A stretch of 64,000 nucleotides of DNA from Microbacterium invictum (GTDB lineage: Bacteria; Actinomycetota; Actinomycetes; Actinomycetales; Microbacteriaceae). Below, one piece after another: positions 26,838 through 36,683 of this stretch. The notes beneath the pieces were generated by a model, which was not told the DNA's origin, did not search any database, and was given only the letters and a program-made list of their open reading frames with translations. How positions within the stretch are numbered: the first letter of the stretch is position 1; every line of letters begins with the position of its first letter. The DNA lies in contig NZ_JACIFH010000001.1 of assembly GCF_014197265.1 (NCBI RefSeq), positions 1,178,001 to 1,242,000 of the forward strand, written 5' to 3'. The position numbers and the translations under genes are program-made.

Positions 26838-26873
26838 GCGGCGAGGCCTGACCGTCACGGTCGGCCTCGCCGC
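26838..26873 (+). terminator. terminator of ctaE-qcrCAB
   Basis: GCGGCGAGGCC pairs with GGCCTCGCCGC, and inside it GACCGT pairs with ACGGTC, leaving one bulged T. TTTCGTCTT follows. Long GC stem plus T-rich tail: intrinsic terminator. Confidence 0.9.
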
Positions 26874-26886
26874 TTTCGTCTTGGCG

Positions 26887-26892
26887 TAGCGT
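26887..26892 (+). promoter_or_regulatory. -10 element of the rhodanese gene
   Basis: TAGCGT, 6 nt before ATG 26899; leaderless. Confidence 0.5.
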
Positions 26893-26898
26893 CGAAGC

Positions 26899-27306
26899 AT
26901 GACCGATGCGCTGTCCTACTTCACCGCCAAACTGACCCACGAGACCGACGCCTCCGACGCCTACGCCGCGCAGAAGGCCGGCGAGAGCCTGGTGATCGTC
27001 GATGTCCGCAGCGACGACGCATGGACCCAGGGGCACATCGTCGGTGCGATCCATATCCCGTACCGGGACATCGCAGAGCGGGCTCCCAAGGAGATCGACC
27101 CGGCCGTACCCGTGGTCGTGTACTGCTGGAGCCCCGGCTGCAACGCCGGCGCCAAGGGCGCGGTCGAGTTCGCGAAGCTCGGCTACCAGGTCCGGGAGAT
27201 GATCGGCGGCTACGAGTACTGGGTCCGCGAAGGACAGCCCACCGAGAACGCCGACGGGCCGCTCCCCCGCACCTTCGATCCGCTCACGATGTACGTGCGC
27301 CCGTAG
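26899..27306 (+). CDS. rhodanese-domain sulfurtransferase
   Basis: 135 residues, a single rhodanese domain: VIVDVRSDDAWTQGHIVGAIHIPYRDIA, then the active-site loop VVVYCWSPGCNAG near 75 with the persulfide Cys, and EMIGGYEYW. The tail (PLPRTFDPLTMYVRP) is like that of single-domain actinobacterial rhodaneses. Sulfur carrier; partner unknown. Own promoter after the qcrB terminator; its stop is 4 nt from that of the PP2C gene, to which it is convergent. Confidence 0.9.
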   Translation: MTDALSYFTAKLTHETDASDAYAAQKAGESLVIVDVRSDDAWTQGHIVGAIHIPYRDIAERAPKEIDPAVPVVVYCWSPGCNAGAKGAVEFAKLGYQVREMIGGYEYWVREGQPTENADGPLPRTFDPLTMYVRP

Positions 27307-27309
27307 CGC

Positions 27310-28116
27310 TCACGCCGTCGCGGCTAGTCCCTCTTCGAAGACCTCGGGGAATCGCTCCGTCGCCGAACCGGCCACGAGCGGCACAGCGTGCGACGGCTCG
27401 GGCCCATCGGTGAGATCGCACACGACCGCTGTGACGTTGTCGCGTGACCCCGCTTCGAGGGCGAGCTCGACGAGGCGTCGCGCCGCTGCCGAAGGATCCT
27501 GGATGCCGGTGACGAGAGCTTTGATGTCCTCATCGGGCAGATAGTCGCTGATCCCATCGCTGCACAGCATCCACCGGTCGCCGACGCGCGCCTCGCGCTC
27601 GTCGACGCGGACCAGATCGGTCTCCTCGCCGCGCAGCGAAGCGGTGATCATGTTCCGCCGGGGGTGCGACGCGGCATCCTCAGCCCGCACCAGCCCCTGA
27701 TCGACCAGCGCCTGCACGAACGAGTCGTCCCTGGTCTCGCGGGTCAGCCTGCCATCGCGGGCCAGATAGGCGCGCGAGTCGCCGGTGTGCGCGAGCAGGA
27801 GCACGCCCTCGGGAGTGAACCAGAGGCCTGTGAACGTCGTCGCCATGCCCTGCAGGGTCGGATCGCGACGCACATGCGCCCCGAGATCCCAATTGGCCAT
27901 GCGGACACGCGTGGCCAATTCCACGGCATCCTCGCACCGGCGTCCGCCGGAGATCAGTCCGTGAACGAGCGCCGCCGACGCCAGATCGCCGGCCGGGCCG
28001 CCGCCGACGCCGTCGGCGACACCGGCCGCCCAGGGCGCAGCGAACGCGGCGTCCTGGTTGTTCTCCCGGAACGTGCCGACGTCAGAACAGACGCCCGCCT
28101 GCAGTCGCAGGGTCAT
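27310..28116 (-). CDS. PP2C-family serine/threonine phosphatase
   Basis: 268 residues. All PP2C metal-site blocks are present: RENNQDAAF near 17, VADGVGGGPAGDLAS near 33, LLAHTGDSRAYL near 108, MLCSDGISDYL near 185 and GSRDNVTAVVCDL near 228. Soluble, with no membrane tail, unlike PstP. The start ATG 28116 (MTLRLQAGVCSDVG) fits the domain; a longer frame upstream overlaps ctaF. It follows ctaF by 5 nt, so it is expressed with the oxidase genes. Confidence 0.93.
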   Translation of the reverse strand: MTLRLQAGVCSDVGTFRENNQDAAFAAPWAAGVADGVGGGPAGDLASAALVHGLISGGRRCEDAVELATRVRMANWDLGAHVRRDPTLQGMATTFTGLWFTPEGVLLLAHTGDSRAYLARDGRLTRETRDDSFVQALVDQGLVRAEDAASHPRRNMITASLRGEETDLVRVDEREARVGDRWMLCSDGISDYLPDEDIKALVTGIQDPSAAARRLVELALEAGSRDNVTAVVCDLTDGPEPSHAVPLVAGSATERFPEVFEEGLAATA

Positions 28117-28121
28117 ATACC

Positions 28122-28556
28122 TCAGTGGGCGAAGTAGCCGCGGTAGTACTCGTACACCCAGCCGACGATGGCGACGATGAAGACGGCCGCACCGATCGGC
28201 AGCAGGAACTGGCCGACTGCGAGACCGATCATGAACAGCGCCGCCGCGAAGGCGAGCACGATCGGCCACCATGACCACGGGCTGAACTCGCCCAGCTCGG
28301 GGTCGCCGTCATCGATATCGGCGGTCAGCACGTCCTCGGGCAGCTCACCGCCCTGGGCGCGGTGCACGCGGTGGACGTAGAAGGCGATCAGTGCCGACAT
28401 GGCCGAGGTGAACAGCAGCGCCACGGTGCCGACCCATTCGATGGCGGTATGCCATTCGAGCTGGGGGTGGGCGATGATGTTCCAGCCGGTGTAGAGGACC
28501 GCGACCACCAGGAAGAACCAGGTGAGGATCCACCACAGGTTGACGTTGGTCTTCAC
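28122..28556 (-). CDS. ctaF: cytochrome c oxidase subunit IV (actinobacterial type)
   Basis: 144 residues with four hydrophobic segments (about 8-28, 40-62, 95-115 and 118-138). The start NLWWILTWFFLVVAVLY and the end GWVYEYYRGYFAH match actinobacterial CtaF. GTG start directly against the ctaD stop. Third gene of ctaC-ctaD-ctaF. Confidence 0.93.
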   Translation of the reverse strand: MKTNVNLWWILTWFFLVVAVLYTGWNIIAHPQLEWHTAIEWVGTVALLFTSAMSALIAFYVHRVHRAQGGELPEDVLTADIDDGDPELGEFSPWSWWPIVLAFAAALFMIGLAVGQFLLPIGAAVFIVAIVGWVYEYYRGYFAH

Positions 28557-30320
28557 TTACTTGACCTTTCCATCCGCCGTGTCGACAACCGGCGCATCGG
28601 GGGCGTCCTTCGCGGGCCCCACTCCGACGGGCACGCCGGCCTCGGGGTGGTTGAGGTCGAAGGCCGGACGCTCGCTGCGGATGCGCGGGATCGACGTGAA
28701 GTTGTGACGCGGCGGCGGGCAGCTGGTCGCCCACTCGAGCGAGCCGCCGTAGCCCCACGGGTCGTTGACCGTCACCTTGGGCGCCTTGCGTGCGGTGATC
28801 CACACGTTCAGGAAGAAGGGGATCATCGAGGCGCCGAGAATCATCGCACCCACGGTGGAGACCTGGTTGCCCCACGTCCAGCCGTCAGCTTCCGAGTAGT
28901 CGGCGTAGCGACGTACCATGCCGTCCACTCCCAGCCAGTGCTGGATGAGGAACGTCATGTGGAATCCGACGAACAGCATCCAGAAGTGCACGACTCCCAG
29001 GCGCTCGTTCAGCATGCGTCCGGTCCACTTCGGCCACCAGAAGTAGAAGCCGGCGAACATGGCGAACACGACCGTGCCGAACACGACGTAGTGGAAGTGG
29101 GCGACGACGAAGTACGAGTCCGACGTGTGGAAGGTCAGCGGCGGGGATGCCAGGATGACGCCGGTCAGACCGCCGAAGACGAACGAGACGAGGAAGCCGA
29201 GCGAGAAGATCATCGGCGTCTCGAACGTCACCGATCCTCGCCACATCGTGCCGATCCAGTTGAAGATCTTCACACCGGTGGGCACGGCTATGAGCATGGT
29301 CATCAGCGCGAAGAACGGCAGCAGGACGGCACCGGTGACGTACATGTGGTGTGCCCACACCGACACCGACAGCGCGGCGATGGCGATCGTCGCGTAGACG
29401 AGCGTCTTGTAGCCGAAGATCGGCTTGCGGCTGAACACCGGGAAGATCTCGGACACGATTCCGAAGAACGGAAGCGCGATGATGTAGACCTCGGGGTGGC
29501 CGAAGAACCAGAACAGGTGCTGCCACAGCAGGGCGCCGCCGTTGGCGGGGTCGTAGATGTGGGCGCCGAACACGCGGTCGGCCGCAGCGGCCAGGATCGC
29601 GGCGGCCAGCACCGGGAAGGCCATGAGGATCAGGATGCTGGTGACCAGCGTGTTCCAGGAGAAGATCGGCAGACGCCACATCGTCATGCCCGGCGCGCGC
29701 ATCGTGATGATGGTCGTGATGAAGTTCACGGCACCGAGGATCGTGCCGAAACCGCTCATACCGAGCCCGAGCATCCAGAGGTTTCCTCCGATGCCCGGCG
29801 AGAAGCTCGCTCCCGCCAGCGGCTGATAGGCGAACCAGCCGAACGCAGCCGCCCCCTGCGGGGTGAGGAAGCCGGCGACGGCGATCAGCGAGCCGAAGGA
29901 GAACAGCCAGAACGCGAACGCGTTCAGACGCGGGAAGGCGACGTCGGGGGCGCCGATCTGCAGGGGCAGGATCGCGTTGGCGAAACCGGCGAACAGCGGC
30001 GTCGCGAACATCAGCAGCATGATCGTGCCGTGCATCGTGAACAGCTGGTTGTACTGGTCCTTGGTCGGGACGATCTGCATGCCGGGCTCGAACAGCTCGG
30101 CACGGATGATCAGCGCCATCACGCCACCGAGCAGGAAGAAGAGCACCGAGGCGATCAGGTACATGTACCCGATGGTCTTGTGGTCAGTGGAGGTCATCCA
30201 CTTGACGACGATGTTGCCCTTCTGCTCGACGCGCGACGAGCTCAGCAGAGCGGCCTGGCGCGGCGGCAGCGTGGTGGGACGCGCGTGCGTGTCCTCTTGG
30301 GGAGGAAGAGTCGTGGCCAT
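28557..30320 (-). CDS. ctaD: cytochrome c oxidase subunit I
   Basis: 587 residues, 12 membrane segments. Catalytic subunit of the aa3 oxidase with haem a, haem a3 and CuB. Visible: [14 protein letters not shown] near 94 (haem a His), [17 protein letters not shown] (CuB His and the cross-linked Tyr) near 270, the [11 protein letters not shown]is pair near 320, and [14 protein letters not shown] near 408 (haem ligands). Start overlaps the ctaC stop by one base (ATGA arrangement). Confidence 0.98.
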   Translation of the reverse strand: MATTLPPQEDTHARPTTLPPRQAALLSSSRVEQKGNIVVKWMTSTDHKTIGYMYLIASVLFFLLGGVMALIIRAELFEPGMQIVPTKDQYNQLFTMHGTIMLLMFATPLFAGFANAILPLQIGAPDVAFPRLNAFAFWLFSFGSLIAVAGFLTPQGAAAFGWFAYQPLAGASFSPGIGGNLWMLGLGMSGFGTILGAVNFITTIITMRAPGMTMWRLPIFSWNTLVTSILILMAFPVLAAAILAAAADRVFGAHIYDPANGGALLWQHLFWFFGHPEVYIIALPFFGIVSEIFPVFSRKPIFGYKTLVYATIAIAALSVSVWAHHMYVTGAVLLPFFALMTMLIAVPTGVKIFNWIGTMWRGSVTFETPMIFSLGFLVSFVFGGLTGVILASPPLTFHTSDSYFVVAHFHYVVFGTVVFAMFAGFYFWWPKWTGRMLNERLGVVHFWMLFVGFHMTFLIQHWLGVDGMVRRYADYSEADGWTWGNQVSTVGAMILGASMIPFFLNVWITARKAPKVTVNDPWGYGGSLEWATSCPPPRHNFTSIPRIRSERPAFDLNHPEAGVPVGVGPAKDAPDAPVVDTADGKVK

Positions 30321-31219
30321 CAGTTGCCCTCCTCGGCGTCTGCGGTGCCGCCCGTGCCGGGCAGGTTCTGCTGACGGTCGTATGCGTCGTCGATGTCACC
30401 GGTCTGGCCCGCGTCGCGCAGCGACTCCAGGTAGTCCTGGTACTCGGCGTCCGAGACGACCTCGACATTGAAGAGCATCATCGAGTGGTACTGGCCGCAC
30501 AGCTCGGCGCACTTGCCCTCGTAGCTGCCCTCACGGGTCGGGATGAAGGACCAGTAGTTGTCGTGCCCGGGGATCATGTCCTTCTTGTACAAGAAGTCGA
30601 TGATCCAGAACGAGTGGATGACGTCGCGCGAGGCGAGCTTGATCTTCACTTCCTTGTCGACCGGCAGGACGAGCGTGGGCACCTCGTTGGTGACGTTGCC
30701 CTGCTCGTCGGTCTGCGCCTGCACACCCATCGTCCAGACGGAGTCGTCGGAGTCTTCGCAGTCGCCGCCGTTGTACTGGAAGTCCCAGGCCCACTGCTTG
30801 CCGATCGCGGTCACGCAGACATCAGGGTCTTCGTACTGCGTCTCGAGGATGGTCTGGTCGCGGGCGGTGAAGGCGAAGAAGCCCAGCACCAGGATCAGCG
30901 GCACGACCGTGTAGAAGATCTCGATCGGCATGTTGTAGCGCAGCTGCACCGGCAGGCCGCTCTGGCCGCGACGGCGGCGGTACACGATGGCCGCCCAGCC
31001 CATGAGGCCCCACGTGACAAGGCCCACGACCAGCAGCACGATCCACGAGGTGGTCCACAGGCCTGACACCATCTCGGTGCGGTTTGTGGCCGGCTCAGCG
31101 CCCTCCTCGAACCCGGGGAGGAAGCCGTTCAGCTCGGTCGGGCTGCAGGCTGCCAAAGCGATGGCGGTCGCAACGCCCATCGGCACAATGGCCCAGCGGA
31201 GTCGCCGTTTTGCGCGCAC
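30320..31219 (-). CDS. ctaC: cytochrome c oxidase subunit II
   Basis: 299 residues. Lipoprotein signal with lipobox ALAAC (Cys near 25), two membrane helices (about 55-78 and 105-125), and an extracellular cupredoxin domain with the CuA site: His in VIHSFWI near 200 and [13 protein letters not shown] near 235. It accepts electrons from QcrC. GTG start; the promoter region lies in the 125 nt upstream, where TAGACT (about 31258-31263 on the minus strand) is a possible -10. Confidence 0.97.
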   Translation of the reverse strand: MRAKRRLRWAIVPMGVATAIALAACSPTELNGFLPGFEEGAEPATNRTEMVSGLWTTSWIVLLVVGLVTWGLMGWAAIVYRRRRGQSGLPVQLRYNMPIEIFYTVVPLILVLGFFAFTARDQTILETQYEDPDVCVTAIGKQWAWDFQYNGGDCEDSDDSVWTMGVQAQTDEQGNVTNEVPTLVLPVDKEVKIKLASRDVIHSFWIIDFLYKKDMIPGHDNYWSFIPTREGSYEGKCAELCGQYHSMMLFNVEVVSDAEYQDYLESLRDAGQTGDIDDAYDRQQNLPGTGGTADAEEGN

Positions 31220-31344
31220 GGTTCACCTTTCGGGATCATGAAGGTCGTCACTGGCCAGTCTAGGGCAACCTCTCACCTGATTCAGGCCAACCGCCCAGCA
31301 CGATCGCAGGTTTATCGCGCCCGATCAGCGAGAAACGCCCGTGA

Positions 31345-31710
31345 TCAATGGAAGCTGTCGCCGCAGGCGCAACTGCCGGCAGCGTTGGGGTTGTCGATCG
31401 TGAACCCCTGCTCCGAGATCGTGTCCTTGAAGTCGATGGTCGCACCGTCGAGATACGGCACCGACATGTCGTCGATGATGACCTCGACGCCGTCGAAGTC
31501 CACGGTCTTGTCGCCATCGAGGTAGCGCTCGTCGAAGTAGAGCTGGTAGATCAGTCCCGAGCATCCGCCGGGCTGGACGGCGACGCGCAGACGCAGATCG
31601 TCGCGGTTCTCCTGTCCGAGCAGATTCTTCACCTTCAGCGCGGCGGCATCGGTCAGTCCGACGCCGTGGGCAGGGGTGGTCGGGGCGGCTGTCGTGGCGA
31701 TGTCGGTCAT
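31345..31710 (-). CDS. A-type iron-sulfur cluster carrier (HesB/IscA/ErpA)
   Basis: 121 residues. The three cluster-binding cysteines are present: PGGCSGL near 49 and the C-terminal SCACGDSFH. It ferries Fe-S clusters to apoproteins; the neighbouring respiratory genes include Fe-S and haem proteins, though a specific client is inference. Own transcription unit, GGGAGAG before ATG 31710. Confidence 0.95.
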   Translation of the reverse strand: MTDIATTAAPTTPAHGVGLTDAAALKVKNLLGQENRDDLRLRVAVQPGGCSGLIYQLYFDERYLDGDKTVDFDGVEVIIDDMSVPYLDGATIDFKDTISEQGFTIDNPNAAGSCACGDSFH

Positions 31711-31787
31711 GGCTCTCCCTGAGGTCGTGCCGTTATCAGACGGCTGGATGCCACGATTCTACGCCCGGGCACTGAAGCGCGGGTCGT

Positions 31788-33179
31788 TCAGCGCGCCGTA
31801 TCAAGTCGCTCGAGCAGCAGTGCCTCAGAGACCAGCGCGTGACGGAACGTGTCCAGATGCAGGGACTCGTTCGGGCTGTGCGCACGGGCGTGCGGGTCCT
31901 CGACACCCGTGACCAGGATCTGCGCTCCGGGGAACTCGCGGACGAGGTCGGCGATGAACGGGATCGAACCGCCCACCCCGATGTCGACCGGATCGACGCC
32001 GTAGCCCTCGGCGAGGGCCTCACGGGCGGCCGTGACGGCGTCACCGCCGGTGTCGACCAGGAACGCGTCGCCGCGGTCGGCATCGCGGAACGTCACCTGC
32101 GCCCCGAAGGGCGCGTGCGCGCGGAGGTGTGCCATGAGGGCGGCTTCCGCCTCGGCGGCGCTCTGCCCGGGTGCGATGCGCGCACTGATGACGACCGATA
32201 CCTCGGGGCTCAGCGTGTTGGAGGCGTTGCGCACGCTGGGCGCGTCGATGCCCGTCACCGTGATCGACGGCTTGTTCCAGATGCGGCTGAGGATCGTGCC
32301 GCGCCCGATCGGACTCACTCCTTCGGGCAGGCCCGCTTCGCTGCGGAGGGTCTCCTCGGTGTAGTCGGGCGTCTCGGCGTCTCGCTCGGCCAGCCCGGCG
32401 ACCGCGACGGCACCCGCGTCGTCCCACAGGGTCGCCAGCAGCTTCACGGTGGCCATCATGGCGTCGGGTACCGCGCCGCCGAACATGCCGGAATGCGAGG
32501 CGTGGTCGAGCGTGCGCACCGTCATCGTGAAGCGCACGTTGCCGCGCAGCGACACCGTCAGCGCCGGGGTGACGGCATCCCAGTTGCCTGAATCGGCGAC
32601 CACGATCACGTCGGCGCGCAGCGCGTCGGCGTTGTCGCTGAGGAACGGGGCGAACGAGGCGGAACCGGCCTCCTCCTCCCCTTCGATGAACAGGTTGACG
32701 CCCAGGTCGAAGTCGGTGCCGAGCGCCTCGATGAGCGCCCGCAGCGCGCCGACGTGCGCCATGATGCCTGCCTTGTCGTCGGCGGCGCCGCGGCCGTACA
32801 GCCGTCCGTCGCGCACGGTCGGCTCGAACGGCGCCGACTCCCACAGTGCCTCGTCGCCGACCGGCTGAACGTCGTGGTGGGCGTACAGGAGGATCGTGGG
32901 AGCACCCCTTCGGGCGGGGCGGGTGGCCAGCACCGCCGGCATCCCCTCCTCCCCCGTCTCGTGGATCACTGCGGTCTTCACCTCGACCCGTTCGAAGATG
33001 CCGAGCGCGTCGAGCAGCCCCCGCACCGCTTCGGCGCTGCGGGCCACCTCGGCACGGTCGAACCCGGGAAACGCGACCGACGGGATGCGCACGAGGGTGC
33101 CCAGATCGGCGAGAGCGGCGGGCACGGCCGCCTGCGCGGCCTCGCGGACGGCGTCACTGCGGGAGAGCTCAGAGTTCAT
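31788..33179 (-). CDS. M20-family dipeptidase/metallopeptidase
   Basis: 463 residues. Two-zinc peptidase: LLYAHHDVQPVG near 88 (His and Asp ligands), GRGAADDKAGIMAH near 120 (bridging Asp), EGEEEAGS near 155 (catalytic Glu and ligand), and HARAHSPNESL near 436 (last His ligand). A dimerisation domain lies between. Cytosolic; probably hydrolyses dipeptides. The start ATG 33179 has TAAGAT 7 nt upstream; a longer frame upstream overlaps the divergent gene. Confidence 0.94.
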   Translation of the reverse strand: MNSELSRSDAVREAAQAAVPAALADLGTLVRIPSVAFPGFDRAEVARSAEAVRGLLDALGIFERVEVKTAVIHETGEEGMPAVLATRPARRGAPTILLYAHHDVQPVGDEALWESAPFEPTVRDGRLYGRGAADDKAGIMAHVGALRALIEALGTDFDLGVNLFIEGEEEAGSASFAPFLSDNADALRADVIVVADSGNWDAVTPALTVSLRGNVRFTMTVRTLDHASHSGMFGGAVPDAMMATVKLLATLWDDAGAVAVAGLAERDAETPDYTEETLRSEAGLPEGVSPIGRGTILSRIWNKPSITVTGIDAPSVRNASNTLSPEVSVVISARIAPGQSAAEAEAALMAHLRAHAPFGAQVTFRDADRGDAFLVDTGGDAVTAAREALAEGYGVDPVDIGVGGSIPFIADLVREFPGAQILVTGVEDPHARAHSPNESLHLDTFRHALVSEALLLERLDTAR

Positions 33180-33186
33180 GCGGGTA

Positions 33187-33192
33187 ATCTTA
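33187..33192 (-). promoter_or_regulatory. -10 element of the M20 peptidase gene
   Basis: TAAGAT on the minus strand, 7 nt before ATG 33179. Confidence 0.5.
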
Positions 33193-33228
33193 GAGGGCAG
33201 CTCACCCGCCGAACCGAGGATCCTTCCT

Positions 33229-33798
33229 GTGGCCAAGACCCCTCCCGCTTCCGAATCCGATGCCGCCGCGGACGCCGTGTCCGGCCCCGGCAAGAACCGC
33301 CCGACGCCGTCGCGCGCCGAGCAGGAGGCCGCGCGCAAGCGTCCGCTGGTCGCCGACACCAAAGAGGCCAAGGCCAAGGCGAAGGCCGACCTGAACGTCG
33401 CGCGCGAGCGTGCGCGCGTGGGCATGGCCAACGGCGAGGAGAAGTACCTCCCGGCTCGCGACAAGGGTCCGCAGCGGCGCTTCGCGCGTGATTTCGTGGA
33501 TGCCGGATGGCACCTGGGCGAACTGCTCATGCCGTTGATGGTCGTGGTCATCCTGCTGAGCCTGTTCCCCAACCCCGCGGTGACGTACTACTCTTTCGTG
33601 GGCCTGTGGATCTACATCCTCCTGGCGATCGCGGACATGATCATCACCGGTCAGCGCGTCAAGAAGAAGGTCAAGGCGAAGTTCGGCGAGACCCGGATGG
33701 AGAAGGGCCTGGCCTGGTACTCGGCGATGCGCACCGTGCAGATGCGGTTCATGCGCCTGCCCAAGCCGCAGGTCAAGCGCGGCCAGTACCCGGTTTGA
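33229..33798 (+). CDS. DUF3043-family membrane protein
   Basis: 189 residues. Charged, Ala/Lys-rich N-terminus (RPTPSRAEQEAARKRPL), the block LPARDKGPQRRFARDFVDAGW, two membrane segments (about 100-118 and 124-142) and a basic C-terminus ending KRGQYPV. This is the actinobacterial DUF3043 layout; function unknown. GTG 33229 is chosen as start, with CCGAGGA upstream; the M20 gene is divergent. Confidence 0.9.
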   Translation: MAKTPPASESDAAADAVSGPGKNRPTPSRAEQEAARKRPLVADTKEAKAKAKADLNVARERARVGMANGEEKYLPARDKGPQRRFARDFVDAGWHLGELLMPLMVVVILLSLFPNPAVTYYSFVGLWIYILLAIADMIITGQRVKKKVKAKFGETRMEKGLAWYSAMRTVQMRFMRLPKPQVKRGQYPV

Positions 33799-33806
33799 GG
33801 GCCGGG

Positions 33807-33826
33807 CGGCCGCACTCAGGCGGCCG
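33807..33826. terminator. bidirectional hairpin between DUF3043 gene and pyrD
   Basis: CGGCCGC and GCGGCCG form a 7-bp stem around a 6-nt loop in the 38-nt gap between two convergent stops. No T-run. Confidence 0.45.
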
Positions 33827-33836
33827 GGAGCCCTCG

Positions 33837-34871
33837 TCAGCCCGCCGCCCGCAGTGCGCTCAGGCCGCGGTTGATCTGCCGCGCCCAGAGCGGGCCACGG
33901 TAGAGGAACGCCGTGTAGCCCTGGACGAGGTCGGCACCGGCATCCACCCTCTCCTGCACATCGGCGGCCGTCTCGACGCCGCCGACGGAGATGACGCAGA
34001 AGGATGCCGGGACGACGGTCCGCACGATGCGCAGCACCTCCAGCGCACGGGCCTTCAACGGGGCCCCGGACAGTCCGCCGGCACCTGCCGCTTCGACGAC
34101 GGCGGCGTCGGTCTGGAGGTTCTCGCGCGAGATGGTCGTGTTGGTGGCGATCAGTCCGGCAAGCCCCAGGTCGACGGCGAGGCGCGCGACGGCCTCGACC
34201 TCGTCATCGGGCAGGTCGGGGGCGATCTTGACGAGCAGGGGCGTCGGCCCGGCGGCGGCGTGCACGGCTTCGAGCAGCGGGCGGAGCGTCTCCACCGCCT
34301 GCAGGCCCCGCAGTCCGGGGGTGTTCGGTGACGAGACGTTGACGACGAGGTAGTCGGCCAGCGGCGCCAGCAGGTGGGTGCTCGCGACGTAGTCGCCGGT
34401 CGCCTGCGCGACGTCGACGACCCTGCTCTTGCCGATGTTGACTCCGAGCACCGGCCGGTGCCGGCGACGCCGCAGCTTCTCGAGGCGCTGGGCGGCGGCG
34501 GCGGCCCCGTGATTGTTGAAGCCCATGCGGTTGATCACGGCGCGATCGGCGACGAGGCGGAACAGGCGCGGACGCGGGTTGCCGTCCTGGGCGATCGCGG
34601 TCACCGTTCCCACCTCGACGTGCCCGAAGCCGAGTGCTCCGAGCCCGCGCGCGCCGGCGACGTTCTTGTCGAAGCCGGCGGCCACGCCGAACGGCGAGGG
34701 GAAGTCGAGCCCGAGCGTGCGGACGCGCAGCGTCGGGTCGGGGCGGGTGAAGGCCCGCGACAGAGGAGCGAACGGCCAGGCGCCGAGGACGCGGATCACC
34801 AGCATGCCGGCGTGGTGCGCCGTCTCGGGGTCCATGCGCGAGAGGACATGCCGGAAGAGGAAGGGATACAT
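33837..34871 (-). CDS. pyrD: dihydroorotate dehydrogenase (quinone), class 2
   Basis: 344 residues. Fourth step of pyrimidine synthesis; FMN enzyme that passes electrons to the quinone pool. N-terminal amphipathic domain (1-40), then SPFGVAAGFDKN near 60, NRMGFNNHG near 113, catalytic serine in VNVSSPNTPGLR near 175, and VGGVETAADVQERVDAGADLVQGYTA near 295 (FMN phosphate). Start ATG 34871 fits TACGCT 7 nt upstream and GGAGGGG. Confidence 0.97.
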   Translation of the reverse strand: MYPFLFRHVLSRMDPETAHHAGMLVIRVLGAWPFAPLSRAFTRPDPTLRVRTLGLDFPSPFGVAAGFDKNVAGARGLGALGFGHVEVGTVTAIAQDGNPRPRLFRLVADRAVINRMGFNNHGAAAAAQRLEKLRRRRHRPVLGVNIGKSRVVDVAQATGDYVASTHLLAPLADYLVVNVSSPNTPGLRGLQAVETLRPLLEAVHAAAGPTPLLVKIAPDLPDDEVEAVARLAVDLGLAGLIATNTTISRENLQTDAAVVEAAGAGGLSGAPLKARALEVLRIVRTVVPASFCVISVGGVETAADVQERVDAGADLVQGYTAFLYRGPLWARQINRGLSALRAAG

Positions 34872-34878
34872 CCCCTCC

Positions 34879-34884
34879 AGCGTA
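34879..34884 (-). promoter_or_regulatory. -10 element of pyrD
   Basis: TACGCT on the minus strand, 7 nt before ATG 34871. A purine-rich GGAGGGG fills the gap, so a leadered start further upstream is also possible. Confidence 0.4.
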
Positions 34885-34893
34885 TCGGCGCGC

Positions 34894-35370
34894 TCAGTCG
34901 GTCGCGGACGCCGCCTCGCGGGCCGCGCCGTCTGCGCGCAGCTGCGCGATCGACGACTCGAAGTCGTCGAGGGACTCGAACGCCTGGTAGACGCTCGCGA
35001 ACCGCAGATACGCGATCTCGTCGAGCTCACGGAGGGGGCCGAGGATCGCGAGCCCGATCTCGTTCGTGTCGATCTGCGACGAGCCGGTCTGGCGCACGGC
35101 CTCTTCGACCGCCTGGGCGAGCACGGCGAGGTCGGCTTCGGTCACCGGGCGGCCCTGGCACGCCTTGCGCACGCCCGACATCACCTTCTCGCGACTGAAC
35201 GGCTCGATGACACCGGAGCGCTTGATGACGTTGAGGCTCGCCGTCTCGATCGTCGAGAAGCGGCCCCCGCATTCGGGGCACTGACGGCGGCGGCGGATGC
35301 TGAGTCCGTCGTCACTGGTGCGCGAGTCGATGACGCGAGAGTCGGGGTGGCGGCAGAACGGGCAGTGCAT
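34894..35370 (-). CDS. nrdR: transcriptional repressor NrdR
   Basis: 158 residues. N-terminal zinc ribbon [15 protein letters not shown]...[12 protein letters not shown] and an ATP-cone domain ([24 protein letters not shown]) at about 49-139. It represses ribonucleotide reductase genes according to the bound adenine nucleotide. No nrd gene is in the window. TAGGCT lies 8 nt before ATG 35370. Confidence 0.97.
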   Translation of the reverse strand: MHCPFCRHPDSRVIDSRTSDDGLSIRRRRQCPECGGRFSTIETASLNVIKRSGVIEPFSREKVMSGVRKACQGRPVTEADLAVLAQAVEEAVRQTGSSQIDTNEIGLAILGPLRELDEIAYLRFASVYQAFESLDDFESSIAQLRADGAAREAASATD

Positions 35371-35378
35371 GGCGCTCC

Positions 35379-35384
35379 AGCCTA
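35379..35384 (-). promoter_or_regulatory. -10 element of nrdR
   Basis: TAGGCT on the minus strand, 8 nt before ATG 35370 and 1 nt after the end of hisD's coding strand stop region. Confidence 0.45.
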
Positions 35385-36683
35385 CGCGTCAAACCGGGCC
35401 GTGATCGCCTCGCCGTGCGCGGGCAGGGCTTCGGCCGTCGCGAGGGCGACGATCTGGTCGTGCACGGCGTGCAGCGCGGGGCGGTCGTAGACGATGACCT
35501 GCTGCGGCCGCAGGAAGGTCGACGCCGATAGTCCGGCCGCGTAGCGGGCCTGTCCCCCGGTCGGGAGGACGTGATTACTGCCGGCCAGGTAGTCGCCCAG
35601 TGAGACGGGTGCGTACGGGCCGACGAACACGGCGCCGGCATTGGTGAAGTCCTCCACGCGGGGGCTCTCGAGGTGCAGTTCGAGGTGCTCGGGCGCGTAG
35701 GCATTGCTGAACGCGGTGGCCGCGGCGATGTCGTCCACCAGGACGATCGCCGACTGCGGGCCGGTCAGCGCCGCGGTGATGCGTTCGGTGTGGGTGGTGG
35801 ATGCTGCGCGGGCGCCGATCCGGCCCGCGACGGCATCGGCGAGTTCGGCCGAGGTGGTGACCAGCACCGCGGCTGCCTGCTCGTCGTGCTCGGCCTGGCT
35901 GATGAGGTCGGCGACCACGAGGGCAGGGTCGGCGGAGTCGTCGGCGACGATGAGGATCTCGGTCGCACCGGCCTCCGCGTCGATGCCGACGCGGCCTGAG
36001 ACGACGCGCTTGGCGAGCGCCACGAAGTTGTTGCCGGGGCCGGAGATCACGTCGACCGGCTCGAGCCCGAGCGACTCCACGCCGTGTGCGAAGGCGCCGA
36101 CGGCGCCGGCGCCGCCCATGGCGTAGACCTCGGTCACCCCGAGCAGCTTCGCCGCGGCGAGGATCACCGGGTGCACGCGTCCGTCCTGGTCGCGCTGCGG
36201 CGGTGAGGCGAGGGCGACCTCGCGGACGCCGGCGACCTGGGCCGGCACGACGTTCATGACGACGCTGGACGGGTAGACGGCCTTGCCGCCGGGAACGTAG
36301 ACGCCGACGCGGGTGACCGGGCGCCAGCGCTGCTCGACGCGGGCCCCGGGGGCGATCTCGGTGACGACGCCGGCGGGGACCTGGGCGGCGGACGCCACGC
36401 GGACGCGACGGATGGCCTCCTCCAGCGCCGCACGCACTGCCGGGTCGAGCGTGGCGAGCGCCTCGTCGAGGTGGGCGGCCGGCACGCGGAGGTGGTGGCC
36501 GGACACGCCGTCGAACTGCGTGGCCTGTTCCCGCAGTGCGGCCTCGCCCCGTTCGGCGACGTCGGCGACGATCCGCTCCGCGGTGGCCAGGGCCGCGTCG
36601 CGCGCGGCGGTCGCCCGCGGCACGGCGTCCAGCAGTTCGCGCGGCGTCAGGTCGTGGCCGCGCAGGTCGATCGTGCGGAGCAT
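35382..36683 (-). CDS. hisD: histidinol dehydrogenase
   Basis: 433 residues. Last two steps of histidine synthesis (histidinol to histidine, NAD and zinc dependent). [27 protein letters not shown] near 125, [14 protein letters not shown] near 220, [18 protein letters not shown] near 250 with catalytic Glu/His neighbours, and [19 protein letters not shown] near 370. Its start overlaps the stop of the upstream membrane-protein gene (ATGA), so both are co-translated. No other his gene is nearby. Confidence 0.97.
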   Translation of the reverse strand: MLRTIDLRGHDLTPRELLDAVPRATAARDAALATAERIVADVAERGEAALREQATQFDGVSGHHLRVPAAHLDEALATLDPAVRAALEEAIRRVRVASAAQVPAGVVTEIAPGARVEQRWRPVTRVGVYVPGGKAVYPSSVVMNVVPAQVAGVREVALASPPQRDQDGRVHPVILAAAKLLGVTEVYAMGGAGAVGAFAHGVESLGLEPVDVISGPGNNFVALAKRVVSGRVGIDAEAGATEILIVADDSADPALVVADLISQAEHDEQAAAVLVTTSAELADAVAGRIGARAASTTHTERITAALTGPQSAIVLVDDIAAATAFSNAYAPEHLELHLESPRVEDFTNAGAVFVGPYAPVSLGDYLAGSNHVLPTGGQARYAAGLSASTFLRPQQVIVYDRPALHAVHDQIVALATAEALPAHGEAITARFDA

